Below, piece after piece: positions 20,008 through 32,920 of a stretch of DNA of 64,000 nucleotides (position 1 is the stretch's first letter; each line of letters starts with the position of its first letter). This stretch comes from Meira nashicola (taxonomy: Eukaryota > Basidiomycota > Exobasidiomycetes > Exobasidiales > Brachybasidiaceae). Where the stretch lies: the NCBI GenBank assembly GCA_001600355.1, contig BCJU01000002.1:2914001-2978000 (forward strand), read 5' to 3'. Made by a program: the position numbers and the translations under genes. The notes under the pieces were generated by a model. It did not search any database. It had not been told where the DNA came from and worked only from the letters and a program-made list of their open reading frames with translations.

Positions 20008-20505
20008 AAATGAATTTGACTTTTCGAAAACAAAAATACACAACTGAAAAATGCTGCTAATGGACAATATCTTTAGAAATTCTTTTGTATTCATCGTTTA
20101 TCTGTACAATGACCCCATTTGCTATACATAAAGAAGTATCTTTCCCTTAATACATCCAATTTTGATATCGTACAGGATCTTTTTGTTGATCTTCTGTGTA
20201 TATGTGTATGCATGTGATGGCGTTCGGCGCCTTTTCCAAGGGGTTGAATAGTGGAAATTCAAGACCCGATTGGCGTCGCAGTTTTGTGTAGAGAATGGCT
20301 AAACTGCCAATCTTATTGTTTAAGCTCACACAGCCATAAATTTTTTTTTCTTAGCGCGGCGAGTCCCGTTTAATACTATTCAAATTTCGGAGCGCACGTA
20401 CCGCTTCGGCTTAAAAGTTACACTCACAACGTGGAGTTTGAGTGTTATTTGTATACTTGCATTCTTCTAACCATCACCTGCCCTCTTCCCGATCAGTCAT
20501 TCGTC
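20008..20505. promoter_or_regulatory. Intergenic region upstream of the tomosyn-like gene
   Basis: About 500 nt. A T9 run near 20341 is followed by CGGCG-containing sequence. No RNA gene or clear TATA box is seen. Confidence 0.3.
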
Positions 20506-23500
20506 ATGCCGCCATCTTGGCTAAATAAGCTCTCACTCGATTCTCATCATATTCGATCACAATTGCCTGATCTTGAACATTTGGATTGGTCAAGAGGATT
20601 AGGAAATACAGGAACAGGAGGCTTTGGAGGTGCAAATACGGCAACATTTGCTGAAGGATTATTATCAACATCAAATATTGCATTACATGGTGAAATATGT
20701 TCTTTGGCAGTAGAACCTGTGTTGGGTTATTTGGCAGTAGGTACAACTCAAGGTAGCATTCATCTTTTCGGAAAAGAGGCAGTTCAAGTTGATTGGACTT
20801 TGAGACCTGCAAATAAAGTAACCCATCTTTTATTTAAAAGTGGAAGTCCTTTATTGATTGTAATTGACGCCAAAGATAATATTTCAATTTTTGATCTTTC
20901 AAGAAATGATCCACAAATTCGAGCAAAATCATCTGCTTCTCCTCATCCTTTCCTGCCAACACAAGCCACAACTGTAGGTGCAGGACCTAGTGGACCATTA
21001 CATCCCGATACACCGATGCGTATAGGAGCACATACTGCTCGGAATAGTATATTATGTGCTGAAGTATCACCGTTGCACAATCACCTTTTTCTTGGCTTAC
21101 GAGATGGAACAATAGATGCTTACGATCTAGAAAGACTTTCGTCTAGTTCATATCGCGTGCCAAATCTATGGTGGGAGGAAGAAGAAATTTTGCGGAAATC
21201 AGGAGTACCGGACGCTCCCAACAGAAGACATGTTCCTTTAATCATTGACATTAAAACACATCCGAAAGATATTAATCAGTTATTACTCGCATACGAAGGA
21301 GGGGTCGTGCTTTTGGACGTAACAAAGAGAACGATTCTGCGATCTTTTCAGCTACGACATCTTCCTGGCGCTCCTGGTTCATGCGTAGGAAATCCAGATC
21401 TCATTTGGACCGAAAGAGCTGCACCTGCAACTTGCGTTGCTTGGAGACCTGATGGATTTGTATTCGCATGCGGTCATGAGGATGGTTGTATTTCATTTTG
21501 GCACATAGAGGATGACGAAAAGCCAATCACCGTTCGTACGATCGAAAGGACAGATGTGGACAGATCTGAGACTTTGATGAACGAACCGCCTGGAGGGTTT
21601 CCACAAAGTCGTGAACCAATCTTCAAATTGGCCTGGTCCGGCTTTCCAGCACAATCATGGTTTGATATGGCACAAAATGCAAAGGGTAAATCAAATGAAA
21701 ACTCAACGCAGCATTACCAGCAAGCGGATCAATCAAAAGAAGAGCCAGCAACCGGTACGATCCTTACTGTTTTGGGTGGTGCAACAGAGCGTCAACCTCA
21801 AGGTCTGATATGCTTACACTTTCCCGCCTTCTCATGGCCTTATGCAAGTTATTGGAATTCCAAAACGCCAGAAACTCTAGCAAAAACACGACAAGCACTA
21901 CATGCATCACTAGAAGAGACAAAAGGTTCACGTTATTCAACGCCATCACCAGTAGAAGATTTCATCCTTTTACCGCGAGATAATCCTTATTATGGTGGAG
22001 CATACGATCCTCTTGCTGTGATTACATTACTAGCAGCAGATCCAAAACTTCCACCTCTTCCTCCACCAGCAGCCGCAAGAGGTCTAAAGGCATTTGCATT
22101 TCCTCCTCCTGCAGACAGTCTTGAAGCCCCTGCAGTGCCAATGTCACCCGGGAAGAAAGGAAATCTTGGTATACAACTCCTTTTTGCTCAAAGATCTCTT
22201 CAATTACCATTAGCCCTGTCTACTGCGGGTTCAGGTGCAATCTTGGGAGCCCAACTGGTAGACATAACCCCGCATGTATACCGCAATCTAACAGCACAAG
22301 CAGATGCAAATAGAGAAAAGGCAAATCCTACATCTCCAAAGCCAGAAGGAGGATTTGCATCGGTTATTTCATCCACTATTCCGCTTAGCGCACCTCGAAA
22401 AGCTACATACGATCTTCCACTCTATGGAGGGAAAGCAAAGCCAACTGCAAGTGGAATGAAAGCAGATACGGCAGAAGCATTTTCTGCTTTGGCCAGAGCA
22501 GAGCGTTGGAGAATATTGGTGACATGGCATTTAGACGGAACGGTACGCTTCCATGATGCAAGTCCACAGTTGCTACTGCAAGGTACAGATCAAATACCGT
22601 TGGCAAATAGTAGTGAATCAGCAAAAGCATCAACGCCAGGCTATTTGCAAAAGTCATTTCCATCCCCTCTTCCACATCTTACGATTGATACACATAAGCT
22701 AATCTATAGTACAGGCATGATCGGTCATCCATTATTTGAGAAGCTTAAATCGGATCCTATGCGATTGAGAATCGTCAAAGTGGTATTCGCAGCCGAATCA
22801 AATGAGACTGCCATCGTTTTACGTTCAGGTCAAGTACTTCATTATAAGTTCGGATTTGCAAAGTATTCGCAAACAGATGAATTGATTGATGCCGTTCAAG
22901 AAGAAGTACAACAAGATGAAGAAATGGCTGCTTCATTTGCTCATCATCACAGTCCTTCGCCTTCTAGTCCAGGTACGGGAGTAAGCCGGGCTTCTATGAA
23001 CGAATTGGATGCAAGTATGGCAGGTGCAATGCATGATTTAGATATCCATAACGGACAACCTTCTTTGTCTTCGCCACCGGGTTCTGCACCGCCGAGACCC
23101 AGGCGAGATCCAAAGAGATTGAGTGTTTTGGGAAGATCAGACGTCCGTAGCAGCGAATCATCAAATACCAGCTTCCAAGATCAAAATACTCATCAGAATT
23201 CAACTGGATTGATGCCTAGCTTCCATTCAGCGCCTGTACGTATTGATGAGATTACCTTCGTTAATCATTTGGCATCTTGGCGATCAGATGGGTTCAAACC
23301 AAACATTATCGTTGAATTGAACAGAGGCGAGGTAACAGCAATTGATCTTAGCAATATAGGATTCTTGGCGATTGCTTACGGTATCTCATTAGCCGTAATT
23401 GATTTGCGGGTGCCTCATTTGATCGTTCGAGAAGGTTTTGGTTTGCAAACGCAGGCAGACGTATCGCGAGAAGAACGTAAGATGGTCGAAGAAGAGAACA

Positions 23501-24663
23501 AAAGTACGATTAATCATCTTCTGTTCAGCATTTGCCGAACTGCGGCCAATCCTATCCTTTCGCCTACTCTAATTGCCAGCCGTGAAAGTGGTTATACTAC
23601 ACTATGGACTTTGGGCGTTGATCAGACGGATATGTGGATTTGTACGAGATCAAATGGAGTTCAATTAGATGAACTTCAAAGGGGTGTTGCTGTTCAAGTG
23701 ATCGATATGGGCGGAAATGTTTGCCAAACGATTCCAGGTGAATTGCAACGCAGCTTAAGAGAACAGTCTCGTGGAGGCGATATGAGTGCGGAAAGGGTGA
23801 TGGATATGAATTTGATGTTATGTGTTGGTCGAAATTCAATAAGCTTACGTGCTGGTCTCACTGGTCAAAGGATAGCAAAAGTGGATGTTGGAGAAGTTAT
23901 TCAAGGTGCATCAGTTATCGATAGAAGAGGAGATAAAGTTTGTCTAGCAATCACTTCCAAATCTTTCCATCTTTTCACTCTTCCTCATCTACGTCCTATC
24001 ACACGTATACAAAGGCATAATCGTGCTTATGAGGAGAAATTATCGATAGCCAACGTGAGTCTTTCCTTGGACGGAAGTGGAGATATGATTGAGATTGTGA
24101 ATAGCTTGGACGTATGTATGTGGACCGTTTTTGCTACACAACCTAGACCTGGCTTGCCCAATTTGCTATTATATACACCACATTCGATGCCTATTGCACC
24201 CAACGTGATCGGAAGTATGGCAAGCAGTGTGGTCAATTGGATCGGTGGAAAAAGTGCTTCACTTACTCAAGGAGCTCAATTGGACGATATTTTAGCAGGT
24301 GGACCAGGCAAAAGAGGATCAATGCCTAAATTACCCGAACAAAAATACATTTATGAAAAAGTGGAAGAGCAAGAGAGAAAAGAAGCGTTACAAGAAGAAT
24401 TACAAAGGAGAACAGAATTGAATAGCGGTCGTAATTCACCTTTTGTACGACAAACTAAATCTGCTCAAACTTCACGTCAAGTCAATACAGCTGCCGATCA
24501 AGCGAGTTGGTCTTTAGATCTAGCCAAACAAAGAGGTGAATTGGTCAATTCATTGGAACAGGGGTTGAGTAATTTGGAAAAAGGGGCATCAGATTGGATG
24601 AAGAGTACACGTGAAAATATGATCAAACAGGCTGCTAAAGATAAGTTAAACAAGTACTTTTAA
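20506..24663 (+). CDS. Lgl/tomosyn/Sro7-family protein with C-terminal R-SNARE-like segment
   Basis: The start is moved from a GTG to ATG 20506, giving 1385 residues. The N-terminus has the Lgl opening (LEHLDWSRGLGNTGTG, then ALHGEICSLAVEPVLGYLAVGTTQGSIHLFG), followed by WD40-type blades (VAWRPDGFVFACGHEDGCISFW, WRILVTWHLDGTVRFHD). Long disordered inserts occur near 830-930. The last 60 residues form a heptad helix LDLAKQRGELVNSLEQGL, which resembles an R-SNARE motif with the zero-layer Arg (about residue 1343). Yeast Sro7 and animal tomosyn regulate exocytic SNARE assembly at the plasma membrane. The retained SNARE-like tail makes this closer to tomosyn in layout. Confidence 0.88.
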   Translation: MPPSWLNKLSLDSHHIRSQLPDLEHLDWSRGLGNTGTGGFGGANTATFAEGLLSTSNIALHGEICSLAVEPVLGYLAVGTTQGSIHLFGKEAVQVDWTLRPANKVTHLLFKSGSPLLIVIDAKDNISIFDLSRNDPQIRAKSSASPHPFLPTQATTVGAGPSGPLHPDTPMRIGAHTARNSILCAEVSPLHNHLFLGLRDGTIDAYDLERLSSSSYRVPNLWWEEEEILRKSGVPDAPNRRHVPLIIDIKTHPKDINQLLLAYEGGVVLLDVTKRTILRSFQLRHLPGAPGSCVGNPDLIWTERAAPATCVAWRPDGFVFACGHEDGCISFWHIEDDEKPITVRTIERTDVDRSETLMNEPPGGFPQSREPIFKLAWSGFPAQSWFDMAQNAKGKSNENSTQHYQQADQSKEEPATGTILTVLGGATERQPQGLICLHFPAFSWPYASYWNSKTPETLAKTRQALHASLEETKGSRYSTPSPVEDFILLPRDNPYYGGAYDPLAVITLLAADPKLPPLPPPAAARGLKAFAFPPPADSLEAPAVPMSPGKKGNLGIQLLFAQRSLQLPLALSTAGSGAILGAQLVDITPHVYRNLTAQADANREKANPTSPKPEGGFASVISSTIPLSAPRKATYDLPLYGGKAKPTASGMKADTAEAFSALARAERWRILVTWHLDGTVRFHDASPQLLLQGTDQIPLANSSESAKASTPGYLQKSFPSPLPHLTIDTHKLIYSTGMIGHPLFEKLKSDPMRLRIVKVVFAAESNETAIVLRSGQVLHYKFGFAKYSQTDELIDAVQEEVQQDEEMAASFAHHHSPSPSSPGTGVSRASMNELDASMAGAMHDLDIHNGQPSLSSPPGSAPPRPRRDPKRLSVLGRSDVRSSESSNTSFQDQNTHQNSTGLMPSFHSAPVRIDEITFVNHLASWRSDGFKPNIIVELNRGEVTAIDLSNIGFLAIAYGISLAVIDLRVPHLIVREGFGLQTQADVSREERKMVEEENKSTINHLLFSICRTAANPILSPTLIASRESGYTTLWTLGVDQTDMWICTRSNGVQLDELQRGVAVQVIDMGGNVCQTIPGELQRSLREQSRGGDMSAERVMDMNLMLCVGRNSISLRAGLTGQRIAKVDVGEVIQGASVIDRRGDKVCLAITSKSFHLFTLPHLRPITRIQRHNRAYEEKLSIANVSLSLDGSGDMIEIVNSLDVCMWTVFATQPRPGLPNLLLYTPHSMPIAPNVIGSMASSVVNWIGGKSASLTQGAQLDDILAGGPGKRGSMPKLPEQKYIYEKVEEQERKEALQEELQRRTELNSGRNSPFVRQTKSAQTSRQVNTAADQASWSLDLAKQRGELVNSLEQGLSNLEKGASDWMKSTRENMIKQAAKDKLNKYF

Positions 24664-26069
24664 TAATAAGCAAGAAGAATGCGGAGTGCACTTTGTTACA
24701 CTTTTGTGCAGATTGTGGAGAATGCAATCTTTATTTCTTCTTCGGACACAGCCATGCGCTAATGTTAACCTGATCCATCTTGCGCTAGTAGAGTTTGCTA
24801 CAGGTATGCTATTTTGAGCGTGTATAGGGAAACATTCGGATGCACCTTTCTTAGATAAGGACGTAGGGTGTATGTATATGTCTAACGAAGATCATATGTA
24901 GGTAAATACGGAGATCGATTGCCGGTCAAAGAAGCTACATTTCTTGTCCACGTTGATCTTCTGCTTGGCAATTGCGAACTTCAATCCATGCATTTGCACA
25001 TCAATGGGTAAGAATGCATCGGCGTCAATTTAAGTTGCATCCGCGGGCATTTCCCAAGGGTGCGTACCTGTCCGACTCCTTTTAGCTCGATGAAAAAGAA
25101 ATCCATACGAAAAAGAAAAAAACGCATACGTCGGTGTGCATAAAAATATAAAATTGAGCTCCGCTTAATGTATGTACTCTCTCAATCGTAAGAAAACGCG
25201 TCAAAAATACATAAAACGGAACAAAATCGGTCAGGCAAATAGGGCGAGGCTTTTATAAATATGTATAATAGTGTGCGAGCCAGAACAACCAGAAAAGAAA
25301 AGGAGAAAAGGTGTGCGGTATAGTGCGAGCATACGCCTTTCTTACAATGCCCGCATTTGTGTGTAAAGCGCGCGTGTATTTTTGCGCGTATAGAGAGACC
25401 CATACAGAGCCTAAAAAGACTATGTTGATTCATTGTAGTCTATGTACGGGTAAGGCGGTGAATGCAGGATGGAGGAAAAAAAGAGTTAGATCATCGCAGC
25501 ATCCTTTCATACAAAGAAGAGTTACTCTTAAGGCCATCATATCATTCGAGCGGTAGGATTATCGGTCATCAAAGAAAGTTTCAAAGGAAAGGTTCTGGTT
25601 TCAATGTCATTTTGGATTCGGAATTGATAGGATTGGCTAAATCATATAACACGCACGCATTTCTCGATTAAGCACTCCACGTAATCGGGTACCTTTAATC
25701 ATCATCAATTCCGTTTCTTTTCGAAACTCACTTACAGCTTATACAAATCGGATTCATATTGTAAGGGTGCCATACCTCAGCTCCGGTACTCTTTCTTTCG
25801 GCCTTTGTGAAAATAAAAAAGGGTCCGAGCAAAACTATCCGCCCGCCTCCACCATCAACGATTGATTGAATAGACGGCGTACCGCTTAATTGGCAAAAAT
25901 TGACTGCATTTCATTCAAAAGATCATATCCGGCAACTCTTTATTTTCGGAGAAAGTGAAACTCATTTCAATCGTTTAATTAGAGAATCATCTCAATATCC
26001 TTACTGAATGAAACAAAAAGATCTTTTATTCGTCATATACCCACATCAAAACAACAATAAGTCCATCCA
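24664..26069. other. 1.4-kb intergenic region without a supported gene
   Basis: Short frames near 25180-25670 have no coding character or partner exons. AT-rich stretches and A-rich runs (25090-25120) are present. The 3' portion is presumably the promoter of the NPF-rich gene. I see no tRNA or repeat. Confidence 0.35.
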
Positions 26070-29000
26070 ATGATGGAAATAGGGTCAGGAGCGCCAATGG
26101 CACCTACTAGATCACAACATCAACAACATCACAAACGATCATCTTCGGGTTCATTAGCAGCAATGACTGGAGGAGCTTCACCTTCATCATCCGCTCTTGC
26201 CTCTTCTTCAACTAATAATCAATGGGCAGCTAGAAATCGAATGGTGTCAGCTTCTTCAACTCGATCACATCAAACTGCAGGAGAAGATATAAGACCTGCA
26301 CATTTGGATTTATCGGCACTTTCATCTTCAGAATACGACGTATACCCACAATGGCTACAAACCATCAAACCGGCAAGGAGTGGTGAACCGGATCACGTTG
26401 AAGAGCAGGACGCATTGCGATTTCTAAGAGAAGAATGTGGGATAGAGGTACACGATGAAATAAAGGTAAGTTTATTAATTGCTAAAGTTGCAGTACAAAA
26501 AGAGCAGGTCATTAACATCTTTGCCCCGAAAACAGATTTTATCTCTATTTGAACGTTTCCCCCTCGGATTGTTACCCGGTCACTTTTACGCCCTTTTACG
26601 GCTCGCTTCATGGGTTCAGCAAGGTGAAAGTCCAAATAAAACACTTTTATTTACGCAAACTGAACCACCTAGGATTCGATCAGAGAATGGAAGTGGGGAC
26701 TTGGAGCACTCTTTAGCAGAAACTTCACTATTAGCAGATCGGTCACATCGTAATTCAATGCCACCTTCCTCAATAATAGGTAATTTGAACAGGAATACAC
26801 GATCTGTTCCGCCACCTGCGGGGTTGCATGATCATAACACACTTCTTGCTTCTTCTACTGGTATACATCAAAGGCAACCAGTATTACAAGAGCCGCTTTT
26901 GCCGGTAAGGGAAGTTAGTGTCATCCATTCCAATGATGGAGCACCACCTCCGCCAGTGCCCGACGATTCACACAAGCCAAACAATCCTTTCAGATCGTCT
27001 TCTCAAACGCCACATTTGATCACGCCACATATTTCAGTTGCGCCGCCTCCTTCTTCGTCTATGCCTCCAATGGGAGGAGCAGCGATAATGGGTTTTGATC
27101 CAGCACCAAACCCATTCAGACAAAGCAAACCAAAATTAGTCAAACCGACACCAATCGTGGCAGATTCATCAACGCAAGTCTTAGGAAGACCATCTTCAGC
27201 AGCTATTGATCCTTTCAAATCAGGACAATCTGTCTCTTCACGTGGAGGTTCATCTGTTTCGGGTCGATCTTTGCACGAATTAAGCCCAATTAATGAACTT
27301 AAACCTCCTCCTTTACCTCCTCGTCATATTTCACCTTTAATTCAAGCAGGTTTGAATGCTCGAAGTCAAGTGAAGAAAAAACAAGAAGCACTTCCACCAA
27401 AAACGTTTACCGTTTTGCAAAGCACACAATCCCGTCATCCGGCAGAGAAACCTCGTCTGTTAAACGGACAAGCTGCACCTCCTCCTTTGCCATCCAAGAG
27501 GAGAAGTATAACGGACACACGCATTTCTGGATCAAGCATCACAGGTGGTCAAGGAGATACGTCTACATCTAGAATCAGTGATCATGTGCCTGATAGGCGT
27601 GTCGGTCCACTGCCCGCACCTATAGCACCCAAACCAAGTTATGGTGGAAAAAGTAAGACAGGAGTACCAGCTTGGCTGCGTGAACAAGAAGAGCTACAAA
27701 AGACAACATCACTCGATCATCATAATGAGCCCAACACACCTCCGCGTGATGGTCATAGCCGATCAACATCACATTCAAAACGAACGAAAAAGAAGAGAAC
27801 GACGTCCGAAGCGCAACGGATTCAATTCCTTGATGATGATTCTTCAAGTTCCGAGAATGAGGTTGAAGGTACATTGAGTGAACAAGCACGCAGTGCCGCT
27901 TCGATCGATCGGAATAATCCATTCTTCCAACATGGAAGAGATGTTGAACGAAGTGTGGATTTGGAAAAGACTCTTGGCAAATTGGCTGTCGAAAATGCCG
28001 TAGCAAAAGCAGAACATGATTCACGTATGAGCGTGAGAGCATCCTCTGAAACATCTACTACCAAGGCAGGTGAAGGAATGGACAAGAGACCGTTAGGCAG
28101 AAGTAAGACGACTCGAGATAGTATTAGCGGACGTGGAATGTTACCACCAGCTGTACCACCGAGAAAGAAGACAGAAGCGTTCCCTGCTACATTCAATTCG
28201 GGTACATATCCAGGCTTTGGTCGTTCAGTTCGAGTTGAAGGACCTACAGTGGGAGGTTTACGACAAAATCCTACAAGTAGAAAAGCAGAAGTTGGTATTC
28301 CAGCTCGTGTTTTGGCAGAGAGGGAAAAGATGGAACGTGAAAGACTTTTGGAGCGTTCGTCTACTGCACCTTTGCCGCATGACATTAACGGGGCAGTGAT
28401 CCGACCTCCTCCTCAAAGAAGAACAAGCTCGTCGAGCCAAAAGAGTAATAGCGATAGCAAAACCACCTTATCTCCTAGTGACGAAACATCACCTTCTTCT
28501 TTACCACCATATACTACTAGCAAAACACGTATCGATCGGATTAACGATTCTATAAAAGAAGATTTCGAATCTTTAGCCGAAAGAAATTCATGGCTAGCAC
28601 GTATTGCTGAACGAGCAAAAGGCGGCAGGCCGTTGAATGAAGGAAGAGTTGGACTGATGAGCGAAGAAGATGACGGATTTGATCAAGTAGGTGAAAATGA
28701 TGAACCAGAAGTGGATGAACATTACTTGTTAGAACAACGTCGTCAACAGCAACAAAATCAATGGCAGCAGCGTGGTAATACGATCGATGTGATACGTGAA
28801 GAAGAGAGTAGTCCACCCGGTCGTCGTGCACCTTCTTCTACCCCTCACGTCTCTTTAAGTCAAAGAAGAGCAACTGAATCTATAGGAAAAAGAAGTATGA
28901 GCGGTGTAGGTGGCTTGGCAGGATTGGTGCGAAGGAGTAGTCTTTTAGCACGCGGAAGCTTTGGAGCAGATGATGTCGTTTCGAGCGATACAGATGATGA

Positions 29001-29163
29001 AGATCAAACTCCAAAAAGAGAAAAGTCCAGCTTTCTCGGCGACATTCACAGTAACGGCAACGTTATCAATGTCAAAGCACCCAACGTAGATGCAGAAGAA
29101 GGTGAAAAGGCTAATTTTAATGAAGAAAGTCGAAAAGCAGAAGGCTGGCAACAATTGTCTTGA
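26070..29163 (+). CDS. Large disordered NPF- and proline-rich protein, probable endocytic/actin scaffold, two exons
   Basis: Exons 26070..26465 and 26536..29163 (intron 70 nt, GTAAGT...ACAG) give 1007 residues. The only folded part seems to span the junction: HVEEQDALRFLREECGIEVHDEIK, continuing in exon 2 as ILSLFERFPLGLLPGHFYALLRL, an EF-hand/EH-like helical pair. The rest is disordered, with NPF motifs (NNPFRS, PNPFRQ, NNPFFQ) and DPF (IDPFKS) that in other proteins bind EH domains or adaptor appendages, and SH3-type polyproline motifs (PPPLPPRH, APPPLPSKR, PAVPPRKK). These point to endocytic actin-patch assembly. No exact orthologue is recognised. Confidence 0.75.
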
Positions 29164-29470
29164 TTGGTTGTTCATATACCCTATACACAGTCTCGACTTT
29201 ATTCATATATTCCCATTTTATACTTTTCAGCAAGAATTTTTTTTCTCGTGCATGTTTTTCTTTCTTTCAAATTGTTTTCACTATTCATCACCATGTTTCG
29301 TATAATGTAATGCAAATCTTGCACAATTAAAACTTGTGTGATCGGTAAAAAGCAAAACAAAGACAAAGTTTTTTTAATCCTCGTTGAATAAATAATCTAT
29401 TTGTACACATACACGGTATTGCTGCAAACTTTTGACACACCCCAGACACTTTTGCAATGCGTTAATTTTG
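29164..29470. other. Short convergent gap between the NPF-rich gene and GOT1
   Basis: About 300 nt of T-rich 3' flanking sequence shared by two convergent genes. Nothing else is seen. Confidence 0.3.
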
Positions 29471-30107
29471 TTAAACAGCTGATTGTCTTGCTCCTGCAAG
29501 TTTGTCGAGAACCTATGATAAGAGGAGAGGAAGAGAGTCAGAGAGTTGATCGGACGCTTTTCTCACATAAAGTACTTACAGCACTGACACCCGGAGCATT
29601 GAGTAGCTGTCCGATGAACGGTAGTTGACGTAAGAAGTTTAAGATGACTGGGAAGAAGTCGCTGAGAGAGAGGGAAAAGGGGAAAGTGAGTGAATTGCAA
29701 ATTTGTACTCTCCACTTACACCAAGACATACCCGAACAAATTAATGAATCCAATCACTTCTACAATCATACCTAAAATTGTCCATTTTGCAAAAACCATC
29801 AACATTCCTAAAAAGAAACAAATTGTACCTCGTATCTTTTGTTTTCTTGCAAAGAAATAAAAAGTTTTTTGTGGTCCAATTAATAAAGTTATTCCACTTG
29901 TGAATAAAACGTTTCCTAAAGCTAATAGAGGACCATCAAAAAATAAAATGATTCCTAAGAATAAAAAGAATGCTCCAAAGGAAACTAAACCGGCACCAAT
30001 TTCTAAAAATGAAGAAAGGGAGGAGGGAGTAGAAGTAAGTCAGTAAGCAAGCAAGCGTAAAGTTAGTATCTGTATCATAACGCACTTTGTTGATCTGTTA
30101 GCCACAT
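29471..30107 (-). CDS. GOT1: Got1, Golgi vesicle-transport membrane protein, four exons
   Basis: The gene is invisible as a single reading frame. Exons in coding order are 30086..30107 (22 nt, MWLTDQQ plus one base), 29732..30002, 29580..29661 and 29471..29512. Introns of 83, 70, 67 nt have donors GTGCGT, GTATGT, GTAAGT. The joined product has 138 residues, the usual Got1 length. It reads KIGAGLVSFGAFFLFLGIILFFD, ALGNVLFTSGITLLIGPQKT, VFAKWTILGMIVEVIGF, NLFGDFFPVILNFLRQLPFIGQ and ends LDKLAGARQSAV. Four transmembrane helices are evident. In yeast, Got1 acts with Sft2 in ER-Golgi and early Golgi transport. Confidence 0.93.
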
Positions 30108-30984
30108 GTTTGGAAAGATTTGATTTTTTGTGTCGTGAGGGCAAGAGATGTTGTTTACAAAAAGAAAATGATCATCATTTACTCCCGAAAGAATCAATTC
30201 TGAAAAAGGACAGTGCCATCTTGCACTGTAGACTACATGCACAGCACAACACAAAACACAACACGACCTTGACCTCGGTGTGGACTATCCTACGCGTGTG
30301 CACGAATCTCTATCCTTTACCCGGCTTCCACGCATCCTCCAAGCTCAGCAAATTGCCGCCACGTGAAGGAGGCGCGTGAAGTTTTGTATTCACATAAAAC
30401 CATCAACTTGTCATAACTCAAGATAGATCTAGACTACTGTTAGTCAGGCTTTAGACAAAAGATGAAGATGAAGCTAGGATAGGATAGAATGGAAAGCAAA
30501 GAAGCAGGAACCAAGATTTAAATAAGGAGATTAATGACTAATCTAGTAGAGAACAATTAAGTTTAATCTTTTCGAATTCATGATGTTGGGTTGGGAAGAG
30601 AGATCGGTAAAGCTGATAGATTTCCGTTCTTGATCTACTTTATTCGGCCAGTTTAATCCGATTTCTCGGGAGTACCTTTTCGGTAGGATGAAGCTAAAAT
30701 TGAGAGTGTCGGCGCAGCGCGTGTTACAAGGTTTATGCTATGGCTATTGTTCATTCTGTCAAGCTTCTTTCGGGATACGTATGTAGGCACTTGATAGTTT
30801 AACAATGAATTTCAATATAAACTTCTTCTATGTATGTATGTTACATATGTAATACATAGACAACATATGTTCTCATGCATTATTAGCCAAAGGAATAACA
30901 AAACGTGTGTTTGAATTGATTGCGTTTATCTTTACGTTTATTTTTAGCGTGTAAAAAAATTCATTGTCAAAAAGTACATGCACG

Positions 30985-31053
30985 TAGACTATGTGCCTTG
31001 TTCTGTTTTGTCAAAAATGCATGCACACGCCACAATGGGCAAGGCATAGTCTA
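30985..31053. repeat. Imperfect inverted repeat upstream of THI4
   Basis: The arm TAGACTATGTGCCTTG (30985-31000) is matched on the other strand by CAAGGCATAGTCTA (31040-31053), one 2-base bulge apart, with a 39-nt centre. Just before each arm the related words GTCAAAAAGTACATGCAC and GTCAAAAATGCATGCAC appear as direct repeats. It could be a cruciform, a regulator-binding site or a remnant of a small mobile repeat. Confidence 0.5.
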
Positions 31054-31668
31054 TTCTTGGGGAGGACAGAGAAAAAAAAACGTCTGACATGATGCACGGA
31101 AGAGAAACAGACACAAGGGTTTAAAGAATCCTTACTCTTCATTGGTTCTTTCTTCTTCATTTTTAGTATCATTTAACTTTCAGATCTCTTTAGCTTTAAA
31201 TCATCGGCCCAATTTATTTGACCCTGTCAGAGAACAAAGTGCATTTTAAGTATTTCATTGTCGTGGCTCTTGAGCTGTACGTGCGTGTCCGTGCACAATC
31301 GGACGGAGACAGTCATTCATCAATGTTCTGGTTAACCATCTGATTGAATGCATACACATAGTGTGGGTTTTGTTTAGGGAAGAAATTGGCGTACATTGAC
31401 GGCGCCGTAATTAGGAAATCAAAATAAGAATAGCGAATCAGATCACAATCAAGTGAAAATAAAAAAGATGCTCTTCATCAGTGTTTTGCTAAAATAGGGT
31501 CTTTTTATTTGCATACACACGGAAAGTTGGGGAGTTAATCATTGATCGGTCATCTTCGCACGTACCAATTTTTATTCGCCATCAATACGGCTAAACCGAC
31601 AGTGAGAAGGCACATTATCAGCTTCTTATTTTCGGACTTGAATGAATTATGTTTGCTGGCACAAGATG

Positions 31669-31676
31669 TATAAAAG
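31669..31676 (+). promoter_or_regulatory. TATA box of THI4
   Basis: TATAAAAG lies 75-82 nt before the THI4 ATG. The same spacing recurs for several other highly expressed or secreted genes of this window. Confidence 0.6.
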
Positions 31677-31690
31677 AGTGATCAAATTGA

Positions 31691-32779
<1,089 letters not shown>

Positions 32780-32920
32780 ACACTAGAACAACACATGTAC
32801 ATTTTATTCCTTTCTCAAACACGAGAGAGAGAGAGAGAGACAAATAAATTGATTGATTGGTCATGTTGATAATGAATACATAAAAATTGTGAGAAAAAGG
32901 GGGCAGAATGAGAAATGATT

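Noticed and set aside
25311..25671. Short plus-strand frames in the 1.4-kb gap before the NPF-rich gene
   Set aside because: Low-complexity, no family, no splice partners, and start codons not supported.
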